A stretch of 64,000 nt of DNA from Roseovarius albus (GCF_900172335.1 NZ_FWFX01000013.1:1-64000); one strand, 5' to 3'. Counted from the stretch's first letter, positions 43,999 through 53,921 are shown. Notes: generated by a model not told the origin, from the sequence alone. A program made the numbers and translations.

Positions 43999-44030
43999 GA
44001 TCACGCAGATCGCAAGTGATCTGCGTGATC
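43999..44030 (+). terminator. Perfect 13-bp hairpin between osmC and the flavoprotein gene
   Basis: GATCACGCAGATC (43999-44011) and GATCTGCGTGATC (44018-44030) pair perfectly around a 6-base loop. No T-run follows directly, although TATTTTCCCC occurs 11 bases later. It may attenuate expression of the two downstream flavoproteins relative to osmC, or be a protein-binding site. Confidence 0.5.
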
Positions 44031-44071
44031 CAAAGCGGGGTATTTTCCCCTCTATCCACCGGAGCCACCCC

Positions 44072-45304
44072 ATGAAACATGTAAACACAATCATCATTGG
44101 TGCCGGGCAATCTGGCCTGGCGATGAGCGCGCAACTCATCACTCGCGGCATTGATCATGTGATCCTTGAACGTGGCCAAATTGCCAACAGCTGGCGTTCG
44201 GAGCGATGGGATAGTTTATACTTACTATCGCCGAACTGGATGAACGGGCTGGCCGGAAAAGCTTATGACGGCCCGAACTGTGACGGTTTCATGCATGTGT
44301 CTGAGCTGGTCTTCCGCTTCGACCAGACCGCCGCCGCTATGTCCGCACCTATTCAGACCGAAACCACCGTCCTTTCCGTCAACACATCGCCAACGGGATA
44401 CGTCGTGCAGACGGATCAGGGGGCGATGACCTGCACCAATGTCGTCATGGCAAACGGGGCCTGCGCCCGATCCAACGTACCGGGGTTCGCAACCAATTTG
44501 CCCCAGACCATGCACCAGTTCACACCACAAAATTACAAACGCCCCGACGACCTGCCCGATGGCAAAGTTTTGGTGATCGGGGCCTCGGCATCGGGCCAGC
44601 AGCTCGCACGTGAAATTCAGGCCTCCGGTCGCCAAACAACCTTGGCTGTTGGCACACATCTGCGCTTTCCCCGCACCTATCGCGGCAAAGACATCATGAT
44701 GTGGCTTGATGTAATCGGCGCGACATCGGTCTCCCACACTGAGGTTGATGATATTGCTCGCGTGCGCCGTACGCCGTCTTTGACCTTGGTTGCCGACGAC
44801 ACAATCGATCTGAACACCCTGCAAAACGAAGGTGTTGAAATCACGGGCCGTTTGGCCGCAGTTCAGGATGGTACCGCTCTTTTTTCCGGATCGCTGTCAA
44901 ACCTGTGCGAAGTTGCTGATCTGAAGATGAACCGGCTACTGACGTCAGTTGATGAATGGATCGAAGACAATGGACTTGGCACTTTGGTTCCTGCCTCAGA
45001 ACGGTTTGAGGCCACGCGCGTTCCGACTGCCCCGAAATTGAAACTCGATTTGGCGCGCGAAGGATTCAAAGCCGTACTATGGGCCACAGGGTATGAGCCC
45101 GATTTCCACTGGCTCAACCTTCCGGTTTTCGACCGCAAAGGACGGCTAATTCACGACGGCGGCGTTGTCAGCGACGGCCTATATGCAATGGGCCTGCCAT
45201 ACATGCGTCAACGCCAATCCACATTCTTAAACGGTGCCCAGAGCGATGCCGCTGCACTTGCTGCGCATTTAGGCGCACGAATCGGGCAGCCTCTGGCGGC
45301 CTGA
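44072..45304 (+). CDS. Flavin-dependent monooxygenase-like oxidoreductase
   Basis: The 410-residue protein has an FAD dinucleotide fold at the N-terminus (IIIGAGQSGLAMSAQLI, near residue 8), a second NADPH-type fold (VLVIGASASGQQLAREI, near 170) and an ATGYEPDF motif near the C-terminus, the arrangement of CzcO/FMO-like single-component monooxygenases. ATG 44072 is chosen for the immediate Rossmann start and the upstream GGAG. It follows the OsmC gene and precedes a second flavoprotein by 15 bases. The substrate is unknown. Confidence 0.78.
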   Translation: MKHVNTIIIGAGQSGLAMSAQLITRGIDHVILERGQIANSWRSERWDSLYLLSPNWMNGLAGKAYDGPNCDGFMHVSELVFRFDQTAAAMSAPIQTETTVLSVNTSPTGYVVQTDQGAMTCTNVVMANGACARSNVPGFATNLPQTMHQFTPQNYKRPDDLPDGKVLVIGASASGQQLAREIQASGRQTTLAVGTHLRFPRTYRGKDIMMWLDVIGATSVSHTEVDDIARVRRTPSLTLVADDTIDLNTLQNEGVEITGRLAAVQDGTALFSGSLSNLCEVADLKMNRLLTSVDEWIEDNGLGTLVPASERFEATRVPTAPKLKLDLAREGFKAVLWATGYEPDFHWLNLPVFDRKGRLIHDGGVVSDGLYAMGLPYMRQRQSTFLNGAQSDAAALAAHLGARIGQPLAA

Positions 45305-45319
45305 GTTGAAAAGGAGAAG

Positions 45320-46489
45320 ATGATGACCATCCAGTTTGAACATCAGACCTATGACGCGCTTATCATTGGCGCGCGCTGCGCCGGGGCGGCCACCGGGATG
45401 TTGCTCTCTCGCCAAGGCGCACGGGTTTTGATCATCGATCGCGATCCTGAAGTGACAGATACCCTCTCCACGCACGCCCTGATGCGACCAGCCGTTACAT
45501 TGCTGAGCAGATGGGGGCTATTAAACAAATTGGTTGCTGCTGGCACGCCATGCGTGCACCAGACGCAATTTGTCTATGGTCGTGAACGGCTCAACATCCC
45601 TATCAAAGGCAATGCGGAAATACGAGGGCTTTATGCACCGCGGCGTTGGTTACTCGATCGCGCCCTTGTTGATGCGGCGTGCGATGCAGGTGCCGAAGTG
45701 CATCACGGTACACACTTGCTCGCACTGACCCGATCTGAAAGTGGTCGGGTGACAGGCGCAGTTCTACGCCAGCGCGATGGTACTGCGTGTCAAATCAATG
45801 CAGGGCTAGTGATCGGCGCTGATGGCCGCAACTCAATGGTGGCAAAGATGGCCGGCGCGAAAGCCTTGGTGCACTCAAACGCACGCTCCGCCACTGTCTA
45901 TACCTATGTGAATGGCATTAAAAACGAAGGCTATCGCTGGTATTTTGGCAAGGGTATGGCCGCTGGGCTCATCCCCGTCGCAGGCGGTGCACATTGTCTC
46001 TTTGCATCCTGCAGACCCGAGACCTTTGGCAATTGGTTTGGAAAAGATGCCTTTTTAGGGGCCACCAAGATGTTCGCTACATGGGAGCCTAAGCTGGCGT
46101 CTATGGCGTCAACCGATGGTCCAGCTGAACGTCTGCGCCGTTTCCCTGGTGCCCCCGGTCACATTCGTGACTGTTCCGGGCCGGGCTGGGCCTTGGTTGG
46201 AGACGCGGGGTATTTCAAGGACCCCGCAACAGCGCATGGCATCACGGATGCATTTTTGGATGCGAATCGCTTGGCGCTGGCATTCACCCAATCGCCGGGA
46301 AATGTGAAAGCCTATCAGATTGCGCGAGATCTCTTTGCACCTAAATTCTTTGCAATCACCCAGAAAATTGCCTCGCACGATTGGGATTTTGATCGCCTAA
46401 AGAGACTACACATGGCGTTGAACGATTGCATGAAAGAAGAGCAACTTTCTCTTGGACACCCTCCCATATCTATGGGAATTGCGGCTTAA
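45320..46489 (+). CDS. FAD-dependent oxidoreductase (PHBH/geranylgeranyl reductase-like)
   Basis: The 389-residue protein has an FAD fold IIGARCAGAATGMLLSRQGARVLIIDRD (near 12), the DG-type motif VIGADGRNSMVAKMAG (near 163) and the GD motif WALVGDAGYFKDPATAHGI (near 288). These three motifs define the aromatic-hydroxylase/tryptophan-halogenase superfamily. It starts with a double ATG after AAAAGGAG. It is the last gene of the OsmC unit. It likely hydroxylates or reduces a hydrophobic compound; the substrate is unknown. Confidence 0.78.
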   Translation: MMTIQFEHQTYDALIIGARCAGAATGMLLSRQGARVLIIDRDPEVTDTLSTHALMRPAVTLLSRWGLLNKLVAAGTPCVHQTQFVYGRERLNIPIKGNAEIRGLYAPRRWLLDRALVDAACDAGAEVHHGTHLLALTRSESGRVTGAVLRQRDGTACQINAGLVIGADGRNSMVAKMAGAKALVHSNARSATVYTYVNGIKNEGYRWYFGKGMAAGLIPVAGGAHCLFASCRPETFGNWFGKDAFLGATKMFATWEPKLASMASTDGPAERLRRFPGAPGHIRDCSGPGWALVGDAGYFKDPATAHGITDAFLDANRLALAFTQSPGNVKAYQIARDLFAPKFFAITQKIASHDWDFDRLKRLHMALNDCMKEEQLSLGHPPISMGIAA

Positions 46490-46915
46490 GAATATTGTGA
46501 TCGGGGCAGGCGAGGAGCTGTTCGGTTGCAATAGGTTGTTGCGACCCAATCTGGATTCAGCGACTTCAATTTAAAGATATTCCCCGTACAAAGCGTGAAA
46601 GCGGATTCTGGCGCAGTTTGGCAGACGATTTGCACGAGCTACAGTCCTTGAAAGATCATAATAGCGGCCAACTCGGTGAGGTTTATTCGACCAGACGTCA
46701 CATTCTCGATCCTAGCAAAAGGCCAGTAGGGCGTATCCCCTGAATCGCACAATTTTGGGCTGAACTTCATGACATTTTTTTAACAGCACTAAAAAATCAG
46801 TTATCAATCTTTAGGCGTAATTGCCCTAAGCAATAACACGCTTTAGTTAGGCACATTATTGGGCCAAATTTATCCAAAATTCATTATATTAGCTGGCCCA
46901 CACAATCGACAGAAG
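46490..46915. other. Non-coding stretch, possibly a degraded gene
   Basis: A rightward frame around 46545-46742 (with RTKRESGFWRSLADDL, ending GRIP and TGA) looks faintly protein-like, but it has no start or recognisable domain. The AT-rich part 46760-46860 with TTTTTTTAACAG may hold the promoter of the next gene. Nothing more can be supported. Confidence 0.3.
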
Positions 46916-48872
46916 ATGAAATGGAGTAGGCTGGTGCGCGTTGTAATTAGTGTGGGCTGGGTTCTTGCATGGGCTGCACCCTCCTTTGCCATTGGGCTGT
47001 TGTTATCTCCACCGCTTCTGCTGATCTGGGCAACTTCCGGCATTTTATTCGGAGTATTTCTACTTGCCGCATACCGGGGAATGAGAACAAACACCGTGCT
47101 TGCATTGATTTCGCTCGTTTATCTTGCGACATCTCTGTCCGGTGCAAGCAGCGTCTACATGCAGGGCACAATGCCCGACGCACGTTTTTTCGCCCACTTG
47201 GACTTGTCGACAATGTTTGTCGCACTCCAAGCGTATTTTTGGCCAACGTTAGCGGCTGTCTTGTATTTTTTGCATTGATCCTGTCTGTGATGACGTTGCA
47301 CCTATGGCAACCAAGCCGTCCACCGATGCGCAGATTGATCACTCCGGTGACACTCGTTACCGCAGTTGTGTTCTTAACACCGGGTCATGCCATCGGTTAT
47401 GCCATTTATTCGGTGAGCCACTACAACGACTACAACGCTCGCATTCAAGCTGAGCTTCAAAACTCACTCCAACACCCGGAAACATCTGGTCTGAAAGAGG
47501 GGCTCGAACCTAAGAATCTCATTGTTATTTATGCCGAGTCGCTCGAACAGACCTACTTCGACAAAGAACTCTTTGGCGACGTCATGCCTGAACTACGGGC
47601 CTTGAGGGAAGATGCCCTGAGTTTTACCGACATCCAACAATACCCCGGCACGAGCTGGACCGTTGCAGGCATCGTGTCATCCCAGTGTGGCTTGCCACTC
47701 ATCTCGCGCACACCTGCCAACCAAATTCTTGCCTCTTTCGACGACCCTTTTCGCGATATCACCTGCTTTGCCGAATTCCTCAAGGAACAAGGCTACGCCA
47801 CATTCTACATGGGCGGATCTTCGTTGGAATTTGCAGGCAAAGGCACATTTCTTCAAAAGAATGGCTTTGACGTGACAATGGGACATGAAGCCTACCCGGA
47901 TTTTTTCCCGCAAAGTGGGTGGGGTATCTACGATGCTAAGCTATTCGAAGAAGACAGTAATATTCGTAACAGCCTTGCTGAAAGCCAAGCGCCGTACCTT
48001 CTTACTTTTTTAACACTCGACACACACCATCCTTACGGCCACCCATCGGCCGAATGTCGAACCAGCGCTGGCATGGAAAAAGACATTCTAGGTGCCGTTT
48101 CTTGCTCAGATCAACTGATAGCGAAGTTCATCAAAGATACCCTTGCGGGCCCCGAAGGTGAAAATACTGTCATCGCGGTTGTGTCGGATCATCTGGCAAT
48201 GCGAAATTCGGCAACTGACACCCTGAAAAAAGGCGATCGAAAGCTTCTTTTTTTATAGCGAACTCTGACCTGCCAAAACAGGAAATCAAAGCAAGCGGCA
48301 CGCATTTTGATATCGCTCCGACACTTCTAGACGCGATTGGTTTTACAGATCGCAAAATGGGCTTTGGTCATTCACTCCTGTCCAATCAAGAAGGAGGCGT
48401 TTTCGCCAAAGGGATCTCACGCAAAGAGATGAAAGCGCTGGAGTTGACGAAGATTTTCCCATCAATCTCGTTGCCTCAGGATATTTCGGCGGATGGGGAT
48501 CATATCACAGTTGGCGATGCTCAATTCGTGATCAGGAAAGGCAAAGTAAAAAATAAAGAGCACATCCCTGACATCGGACAGGGGCGATTCTTAGCCATCG
48601 GAGCGAGTGGAGGAAGCGAGGCGCAGGTCCAGATTATCTCCGAGATTGATGACTTTGTTGAAGCCGTGAATAAAAATGCCAATGAATTCTGGGTAGTTTA
48701 TAATGATGGCCATCTCGATTGTCAGGTTATCCCGAGCTGTGCCGGCACGCCAAAACTGTTCGTGTTGGGGGAACATAACGAGCCGGTTGCTGTACGCACC
48801 GGAAATGGAACCTTAAACATCAAGTCTGCAGAGCTGACCGAAAAACTGACATTGATGGCTAGCAAGAACTGA
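46916..48872 (+). pseudogene. opgB: Phosphoglycerol transferase I-like gene (OpgB/MdoB), two frameshifts
   Basis: Three successive frames together encode one membrane-anchored LTA-synthase-type transferase. Frame one (46916-47278) gives four membrane helices. The second begins after a T6 tract at about 47266 and holds KNLIVIYAESLEQTYFDKEL, GTSWTVAGIVSSQCGLPL, DTHHPYGHP and VVSDHLAMRN, the metal and nucleophile regions. It stops at 48258 after a T7 tract. The third continues ANSDLPKQEIKASGTHFDIAPTLLDAIG to 48872. One extra T in each tract would restore a single protein of about 650 residues. OpgB adds phosphoglycerol to periplasmic glucans. Confidence 0.75.
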
Positions 48873-49743
48873 TAGCGAACGTGTCCTGTACAAAGAGTTC
48901 AACAGCGCTTCGGTGAACTTGCGTGCGGCGCGTTGCAATAAAGAAGGTGGAATTCCAACGCAAATTCTCGTTCTGTAATTCACTGATCTTTCCTTGTCGC
49001 ACCAGACTTTCGGCAAAGTGCACGGGTAATGCGCCCAGAAAATGCCCAGTCTCGATCAGTATGGCCATGGCTTCCATGTTGGCGACAATGGCTTTGGGGT
49101 CTGGGGTGCCAAGATCAAGAGACACCATCATGTCATAGGATCTCTGGCACAGTGGATAAGTAGTGAGTACGCTCTCGTCGATGTCTGTTCTCTCATCAAA
49201 GAGCGGGTGCTGCCTTCCACAATAAAGCCTGTGTTCTTCGTGGCATAGCTCCGTGTAACTCAGCTCCGGCAACTGATTCCGAAACGGAGCAATGGCCACA
49301 TCCAACTCGCCGGTGATCAGCCATTGCGTAAGTTGGGTCGGAGAGCCTATCTGCATTTCCAAACGGATGTCATGTCGGCGCCCGAGGAAGCGGCACAATG
49401 TCTCGGTGAGACTAAAATCTGGCAGCGTGCTGACGGCATCGACGATGCCGATGCGCAGGTCCCCGGTTATGGCATCGCGCAGCTCCAGAAGTTCAGCGTC
49501 AAAATCACGTGCACTCCGTAATATGTCTCGTGCCTTGTTGTAGGCAATCTCGCCGCGCTCTGTCAGACGAAATCCACTGCGCCCTCGCTCGCAAACTTTG
49601 TAACCCAGCGAGGTTTCAAGGTCTCTGATGCGGATGCTGATAGCGGATTGTGTGATGCCCAACGCAAACTGAGCATCTGAAAACCCACCGCATTCCGCCA
49701 CCGTGACAAAGGTTTCTAACAGAGTGTTTTGCAGCAGTTTCAT
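48859..49743 (-). CDS. LysR-family regulator of the TRAP/ureohydrolase operon
   Basis: The 294-residue protein has a LysR winged helix (residues 5-64: LLETFVTVAECGGFSDAQFALGITQSAISIRI) and a two-lobed effector domain (about 95-290). It is divergent from a TRAP transporter operon with a LysR-type inverted repeat in the shared spacer. Its end overlaps the opgB-like gene by 14 bases in a convergent arrangement. The effector is probably the guanidino compound handled by the operon; this is inferred. Confidence 0.85.
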   Translation of the reverse strand: MKLLQNTLLETFVTVAECGGFSDAQFALGITQSAISIRIRDLETSLGYKVCERGRSGFRLTERGEIAYNKARDILRSARDFDAELLELRDAITGDLRIGIVDAVSTLPDFSLTETLCRFLGRRHDIRLEMQIGSPTQLTQWLITGELDVAIAPFRNQLPELSYTELCHEEHRLYCGRQHPLFDERTDIDESVLTTYPLCQRSYDMMVSLDLGTPDPKAIVANMEAMAILIETGHFLGALPVHFAESLVRQGKISELQNENLRWNSTFFIATRRTQVHRSAVELFVQDTFAISSC

Positions 49744-49774
49744 TGATGGCTCTCCTCAAGAATCGAGTCTATTG

Positions 49775-49791
49775 CATTAAATAATTTAATG
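49775..49791. promoter_or_regulatory. LysR-type inverted repeat
   Basis: CATTAAAT-A-ATTTAATG is a perfect 8-bp inverted repeat with a one-base centre and contains several T-N11-A matches. It lies 32 bases upstream of the LysR start and about 95 bases before the TRAP binding-protein gene, the usual recognition-site position for an autoregulated, divergent LysR gene. Confidence 0.6.
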
Positions 49792-49884
49792 TAAGCGTTT
49801 TGTGAATGATATTTTCTCACATAAATTCTTGTGCTGTCCTGTCTCCGACATTCATCATCAACATCAAATTGGGAGGAGACTTGA

Positions 49885-50901
49885 ATGGTCTTTAATTTGA
49901 AAACACTGAAAACCACCGCGGCAATAGCCCTGCTCGGACTGGCACCAGTTGGCGCCTTTGCCGAGGACTGGAAATTCGCCATCGAAGAAATTCCGGGCTC
50001 AATCATGGATGCCTATGCACAGGAATTCAAAAGCCGCATCGAAGCGGCGACCGATGGTGAGGTCACTGTCACGGTCTATCCAATGGGCACTCTGGGCACG
50101 CCAACCGAAACCGTGGAACAGGCGGCTGACGGAATCATCCAACTGACCAACGTGTCAATTGGCAACCTGGGTACGATCGTTCCGGAAAGCCAAGCCTTCT
50201 TGCTGCCCTACCTGCTTCCATCAGACCCAGCAAAAATCTCAAACATTCTGAGCGCATCTGAGACCATCTATGGCCCATTGAACGAAGATTTCCAAAAACG
50301 CGGTCTGGAAATCATGACTATGTATTCCGAGGGGCCACAGGTCTGGACCACCAACCGCGAAATCCGTACCCCGGAAGACTTTGAAAACTTCAAGATGCGA
50401 GTAATGGTTTCCCCGATTCTACTGGAAACCTACAAAAACATGGGTGCCAGCCCGACACCGCTGCCGTTTGGCGAGGTATTCGGAGCACTGCAACTGGGTG
50501 CTGTTGATGGTCAGGTCAACCCGATCCCAACCATCGAAGAGATGAAGTTCTACGAGGTCACCAGCCACCTGATCTGGGCCGGTGAACAGGAGCTGGTCAC
50601 CACAGTTGTTGCCGGTTCCGATTGGTTTGCAACCCTGAGCCCGGAGCGTCAGCAACTCGTGCGTGACACAATGGCAGACATGACAGGTTTCATCGACGGC
50701 GTGGTCAGCGATTTCAACCAAAAGCGCCTGGACATAATCAAGGACGCCAAGCCCGAGATCGGTATCGTTGTGCTGACCGAGGAAGAGCGCGACGCCTTCC
50801 GCGCGCGTAGTGGCGACACCGCAGGAGCCTATGTTGAGACCGCCGGTGCCCGTGGTCAGGAGCTTCTGGACGCATTGCAAGCCGAGCTATCAGCCAACTG
50901 A
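49885..50901 (+). CDS. TRAP transporter solute-binding protein (DctP family)
   Basis: The 338-residue precursor has a signal peptide (KTTAAIALLGLAPVGAFA) and a DctP body, with the ligand-contacting segment FENFKMRVMVSPILLETYKNMG (near 170) and the later GEVFGALQLGAVDGQVNP (near 200). It starts after GGGAGGAG. A 67-base gap with an imperfect GC-rich hairpin separates it from the small permease. The neighbours suggest a guanidino or amino-acid-like ligand with a carboxylate. Confidence 0.88.
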   Translation: MVFNLKTLKTTAAIALLGLAPVGAFAEDWKFAIEEIPGSIMDAYAQEFKSRIEAATDGEVTVTVYPMGTLGTPTETVEQAADGIIQLTNVSIGNLGTIVPESQAFLLPYLLPSDPAKISNILSASETIYGPLNEDFQKRGLEIMTMYSEGPQVWTTNREIRTPEDFENFKMRVMVSPILLETYKNMGASPTPLPFGEVFGALQLGAVDGQVNPIPTIEEMKFYEVTSHLIWAGEQELVTTVVAGSDWFATLSPERQQLVRDTMADMTGFIDGVVSDFNQKRLDIIKDAKPEIGIVVLTEEERDAFRARSGDTAGAYVETAGARGQELLDALQAELSAN

Positions 50902-50968
50902 TCGATACCTCTAAAAACCGGCCTCGCGCAATGACGCGCGGGGCTAATCGAGTGAGGGAGGAGAACCA

Positions 50969-51580
50969 ATGCAGGACGGCAAAACTGTCCCCTTCGGCTT
51001 TCTGGGTAAGATTGATGCCGGCGTCGGGCGCATTGAGGTCTTGATTCTGGGCAGCGGGATTATCTTGATGGCTATCAACACAATTGCCAACGTCTTTGGC
51101 CGCTACGTGTTCAATCAGTCGATCTACTTTTCAGAAGAACTCAATGAGTTTTTGATCGTTATCGTGACATTCATGGGCCTGGGCTATGCCACACGCAAGG
51201 GCATCCATATCCGGATGTCAGCGATCTATGACGCGCTTCCTACCAAGGTACGCAAAGCGTTCATGATCGTGATTGCGGCCACAACATCCGTGATGATGGC
51301 GATTCTGGCGTGGTACGCGCTGGAGTATGTGCAAAAGGTCGCCAGCCGCGGCCGGATTACACCAGCGCTGCAGCTGCCGCTCTATCTGACGTATGTCTGG
51401 GTTGTGGTGGGGCTGGCGCTGACATCTTTTCAATACGCGCTGACCGCCTTGCGAAATCTGAATTTCGCGGAAGAGGAAATCTACGTCTCGTACCTAGAGA
51501 TTGACAGCTACGAAGACCCCGAAACAGCCGCAGCTATCCAACGCTATGAAGAAAACGCCAATGAGGAGAACAAGTCATGA
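50969..51580 (+). CDS. TRAP transporter small permease (DctQ type)
   Basis: The 203-residue protein has four membrane helices (about 22-45, 55-75, 92-115 and 135-158) and the DctQ segment YFSEELNEFLIVIVTFMGLGYATRKGIHIRM. It has an acidic C-terminal tail (ENANEENKS), longer than in matQ. Its stop overlaps the start of the large permease in ATGA. Confidence 0.87.
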   Translation: MQDGKTVPFGFLGKIDAGVGRIEVLILGSGIILMAINTIANVFGRYVFNQSIYFSEELNEFLIVIVTFMGLGYATRKGIHIRMSAIYDALPTKVRKAFMIVIAATTSVMMAILAWYALEYVQKVASRGRITPALQLPLYLTYVWVVVGLALTSFQYALTALRNLNFAEEEIYVSYLEIDSYEDPETAAAIQRYEENANEENKS

Positions 51581-52857
51581 CCGAACTCATGCTGATCGTT
51601 ATGATCGTGCTGCTACTGGCAGGTTTTCCAATGAAAATGCCGCTGATATCGGCGGCGGTACTTGGGTTTTTCATCTACTTTCCGGACATGAGCCTGCAGA
51701 TTTTGATTCAACAGATGATTGGTGGGGTAAAACCTTCGGCCTTGATTGCTGTGCCAATGTTTATTCTGGCGGCGGATATCATCACACGCGGGCATTCCGC
51801 CAATCGATTGATCGATGTGGTGATGAGCTTCATGGGGCATATCAAGGGAGGCTTGGCGATCTCGGTCACCTCGGCTTGTGCTTTGTTCGGTGCCGTATGT
51901 GGTTCCACGCAGGCCACCGTGGTGGCCATTGGCGGCGCGATGCGCCCCCGGATGTTGAAATCCGGATACTCGGATTCGTTCAGCATCGGATTGATCGTGA
52001 ACGCAGCGGATCTTGCCTACTTGATCCCCCCTTCGATTGGGATGATTATCTACGGTGTGGTTTCAGGAACATCGATCTCTCAGCTTTTCATTGCTGGCAT
52101 TGTGCCGGGGCTACTAATCGTTGCGCTGTTCTCAGCCTATTGCATGTTCTACGCCTATCGCCATGATATCCCAGTTCTGCCTCGCGAAGGCTGGGGACAG
52201 CGGTTCACGGCGATGCGCCGGGCACTTTGGCCAATGGGCTTTCCTGCGATCATCGTGGGCGGAATCTATGGCGGGGTGTTCTCTCCAACCGAGGCCGCGG
52301 CGATCTGCGTGCTCTACGCGGCAGTGCTGGAACTGGTGATCTTTCGCTCCGTCAAACTGCGCGATCTGTGGGACATCGCCCTCTCAACAGGGGCCATCAC
52401 ATCCGTGGTCTTTATCCTGATCGCGGCAGGTGCGGCGTTCAGTTGGACACTCAGCTTTGCGCAGGTACCGCAACAAATCATCGCCTCGCTCGGTTTGGCT
52501 GATGCCAGCCCATTGATGACGTTGCTGGCCATCAACATCGCCTTTTTCGTCGGCTGTATGTTCGTGGATTCAATCGTGGTCATCCTGATCCTCGTGCCGA
52601 TCTTTGCGCCAATGATAAAAGCTGCCGGTCTGGACCCGGTGCTAGTCGGCGTGCTGATCACTCTTCAGGTGGCCATCGGAGCTGCGACCCCCCCGTTTGG
52701 CTGTAACCTCTTCACCGCCATTGCGGTGTTCCGCAGGCCGTTCATTGAGGTTGTGCGCGGCGTGCCGCCATTTCTGTTCATTCTTTTAATCGTCACCGGC
52801 CTCTTGGTGGCCTTCCCGCAAATCGCCCTGTTCCTGCCGGAACTGGCCTATCGTTAA
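51577..52857 (+). CDS. TRAP transporter large permease (DctM type)
   Basis: The 426-residue permease has about 12 hydrophobic segments and the DctM motifs FGAVCGSTQATVVAIGGAMRPRM (near 105), NAADLAYLIPPSIGMIIYG (near 140) and QVAIGAATPPFGCNLF (near 365). It is clearly different in sequence from matM of the malonate locus, so the two systems are not recent copies. It is 22 bases upstream of the ureohydrolase gene. Confidence 0.9.
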   Translation: MTELMLIVMIVLLLAGFPMKMPLISAAVLGFFIYFPDMSLQILIQQMIGGVKPSALIAVPMFILAADIITRGHSANRLIDVVMSFMGHIKGGLAISVTSACALFGAVCGSTQATVVAIGGAMRPRMLKSGYSDSFSIGLIVNAADLAYLIPPSIGMIIYGVVSGTSISQLFIAGIVPGLLIVALFSAYCMFYAYRHDIPVLPREGWGQRFTAMRRALWPMGFPAIIVGGIYGGVFSPTEAAAICVLYAAVLELVIFRSVKLRDLWDIALSTGAITSVVFILIAAGAAFSWTLSFAQVPQQIIASLGLADASPLMTLLAINIAFFVGCMFVDSIVVILILVPIFAPMIKAAGLDPVLVGVLITLQVAIGAATPPFGCNLFTAIAVFRRPFIEVVRGVPPFLFILLIVTGLLVAFPQIALFLPELAYR

Positions 52858-52879
52858 AACGAAAAGAAACGGAGAAAAC

Positions 52880-53842
52880 ATGTCAGGACATGGATACGAA
52901 ACTGGTCGACTGAACCTGCCATTTGTTGGCATTTCGACCTTTGGCAAGAAGCCGTACGTTGAAAACTGGGACGAGATTAACGCCGATGTTGCCATCTTGG
53001 GGGCGCCTTTTGATTGCGGCTGCCAGTTCCGGCCCGGGGCGCGGTTTGGTCCGCGTTCGGTGCGCGAAGCCTCAACCCTCTTCAGCTTTGGCCATGCCGG
53101 GGCCTATGATCACGAGGACGATGCTACCTACTTAGGTGAAGATGTGCGCATCGTCGATATGGGGGATGCCGATATCATCCACACTAAGACCGAGGAAAGC
53201 CACGCCAACATCGAATTCGGTGTAAAGAAGGCGCTTGATTCAGGTGCCATCCCGGTCACCATCGGTGGCGATCATTCGATCAATATCCCTTGCATTCGTG
53301 CCTATGAGGAAGACTGCGCCAAGAATGGGCCGATCCATGTGGTGCAAATTGATGCGCATCTGGATTTTGTCGATAACCGCAAGGGCATCACCGAGGGACA
53401 CGGCAACCCGATGCGCCGTGCGATTGAGAAAGACTATGTCTCGGGCATGACGCAACTGGGCATTCGCAATGTCTCTTCGACCGCAAAGGAAGGCTATGAT
53501 GATGCAAGAGCACGCGGTTCGGACATTCTATCTGTCCGGCAGGTGCGCAAGCTGGGCACGCAAGGGGTTTTGGACCGCATTCCAGAGGGTGTGCGTTACT
53601 ACGTGACTATCGATATCGACGCCTTCTGCCCCTCCATCGCGCCGGGCACCGGCACGCCAAGCCATGGCGGTTTCCAATACTACGACGTGCTGGAAATCGT
53701 TCAGGGGCTGACCAAGCGCGGCGATGTTGTCGGAATCGACCTGGTTGAGGTGGCCCCCGCCTATGACCCCACCGAGAGCACACAGGTTCTGGCGGCGCAG
53801 TTGCTTCTGAACTTCATCGGTTTTATCTTCCACAACAAATAA
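52880..53842 (+). CDS. Ureohydrolase (agmatinase/guanidino-acid hydrolase family)
   Basis: The 320-residue protein has the binuclear manganese motifs of the arginase-agmatinase superfamily: GGDHSINIP (near 134), QIDAHLDFVDN (near 157) and TIDIDAFCPSIAPGTGTPSHGG (near 238). It would cleave a guanidino group to urea. The TRAP transporter in front implies an imported carboxylated guanidino compound such as guanidinobutyrate or guanidinopropionate rather than agmatine. No urease or amine oxidase follows in the operon. Confidence 0.85.
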   Translation: MSGHGYETGRLNLPFVGISTFGKKPYVENWDEINADVAILGAPFDCGCQFRPGARFGPRSVREASTLFSFGHAGAYDHEDDATYLGEDVRIVDMGDADIIHTKTEESHANIEFGVKKALDSGAIPVTIGGDHSINIPCIRAYEEDCAKNGPIHVVQIDAHLDFVDNRKGITEGHGNPMRRAIEKDYVSGMTQLGIRNVSSTAKEGYDDARARGSDILSVRQVRKLGTQGVLDRIPEGVRYYVTIDIDAFCPSIAPGTGTPSHGGFQYYDVLEIVQGLTKRGDVVGIDLVEVAPAYDPTESTQVLAAQLLLNFIGFIFHNK

Positions 53843-53854
53843 AATTCCCTCCTT

Positions 53855-53880
53855 CGGGTGCCTGTAAATACGGGCACCCG
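53855..53880 (+). terminator. Terminator of the TRAP/ureohydrolase operon
   Basis: CGGGTGCC (53855-53862) pairs with GGCACCCG (53873-53880) and is followed by GTTCTTTGG. It starts 13 bases after the ureohydrolase stop, and may also serve the convergent rtcR gene that ends at 53922. Confidence 0.6.
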
Positions 53881-53921
53881 GTTCTTTGGCTCCGTAGATC
53901 TTGTCATTGGGCAATCGCGAT

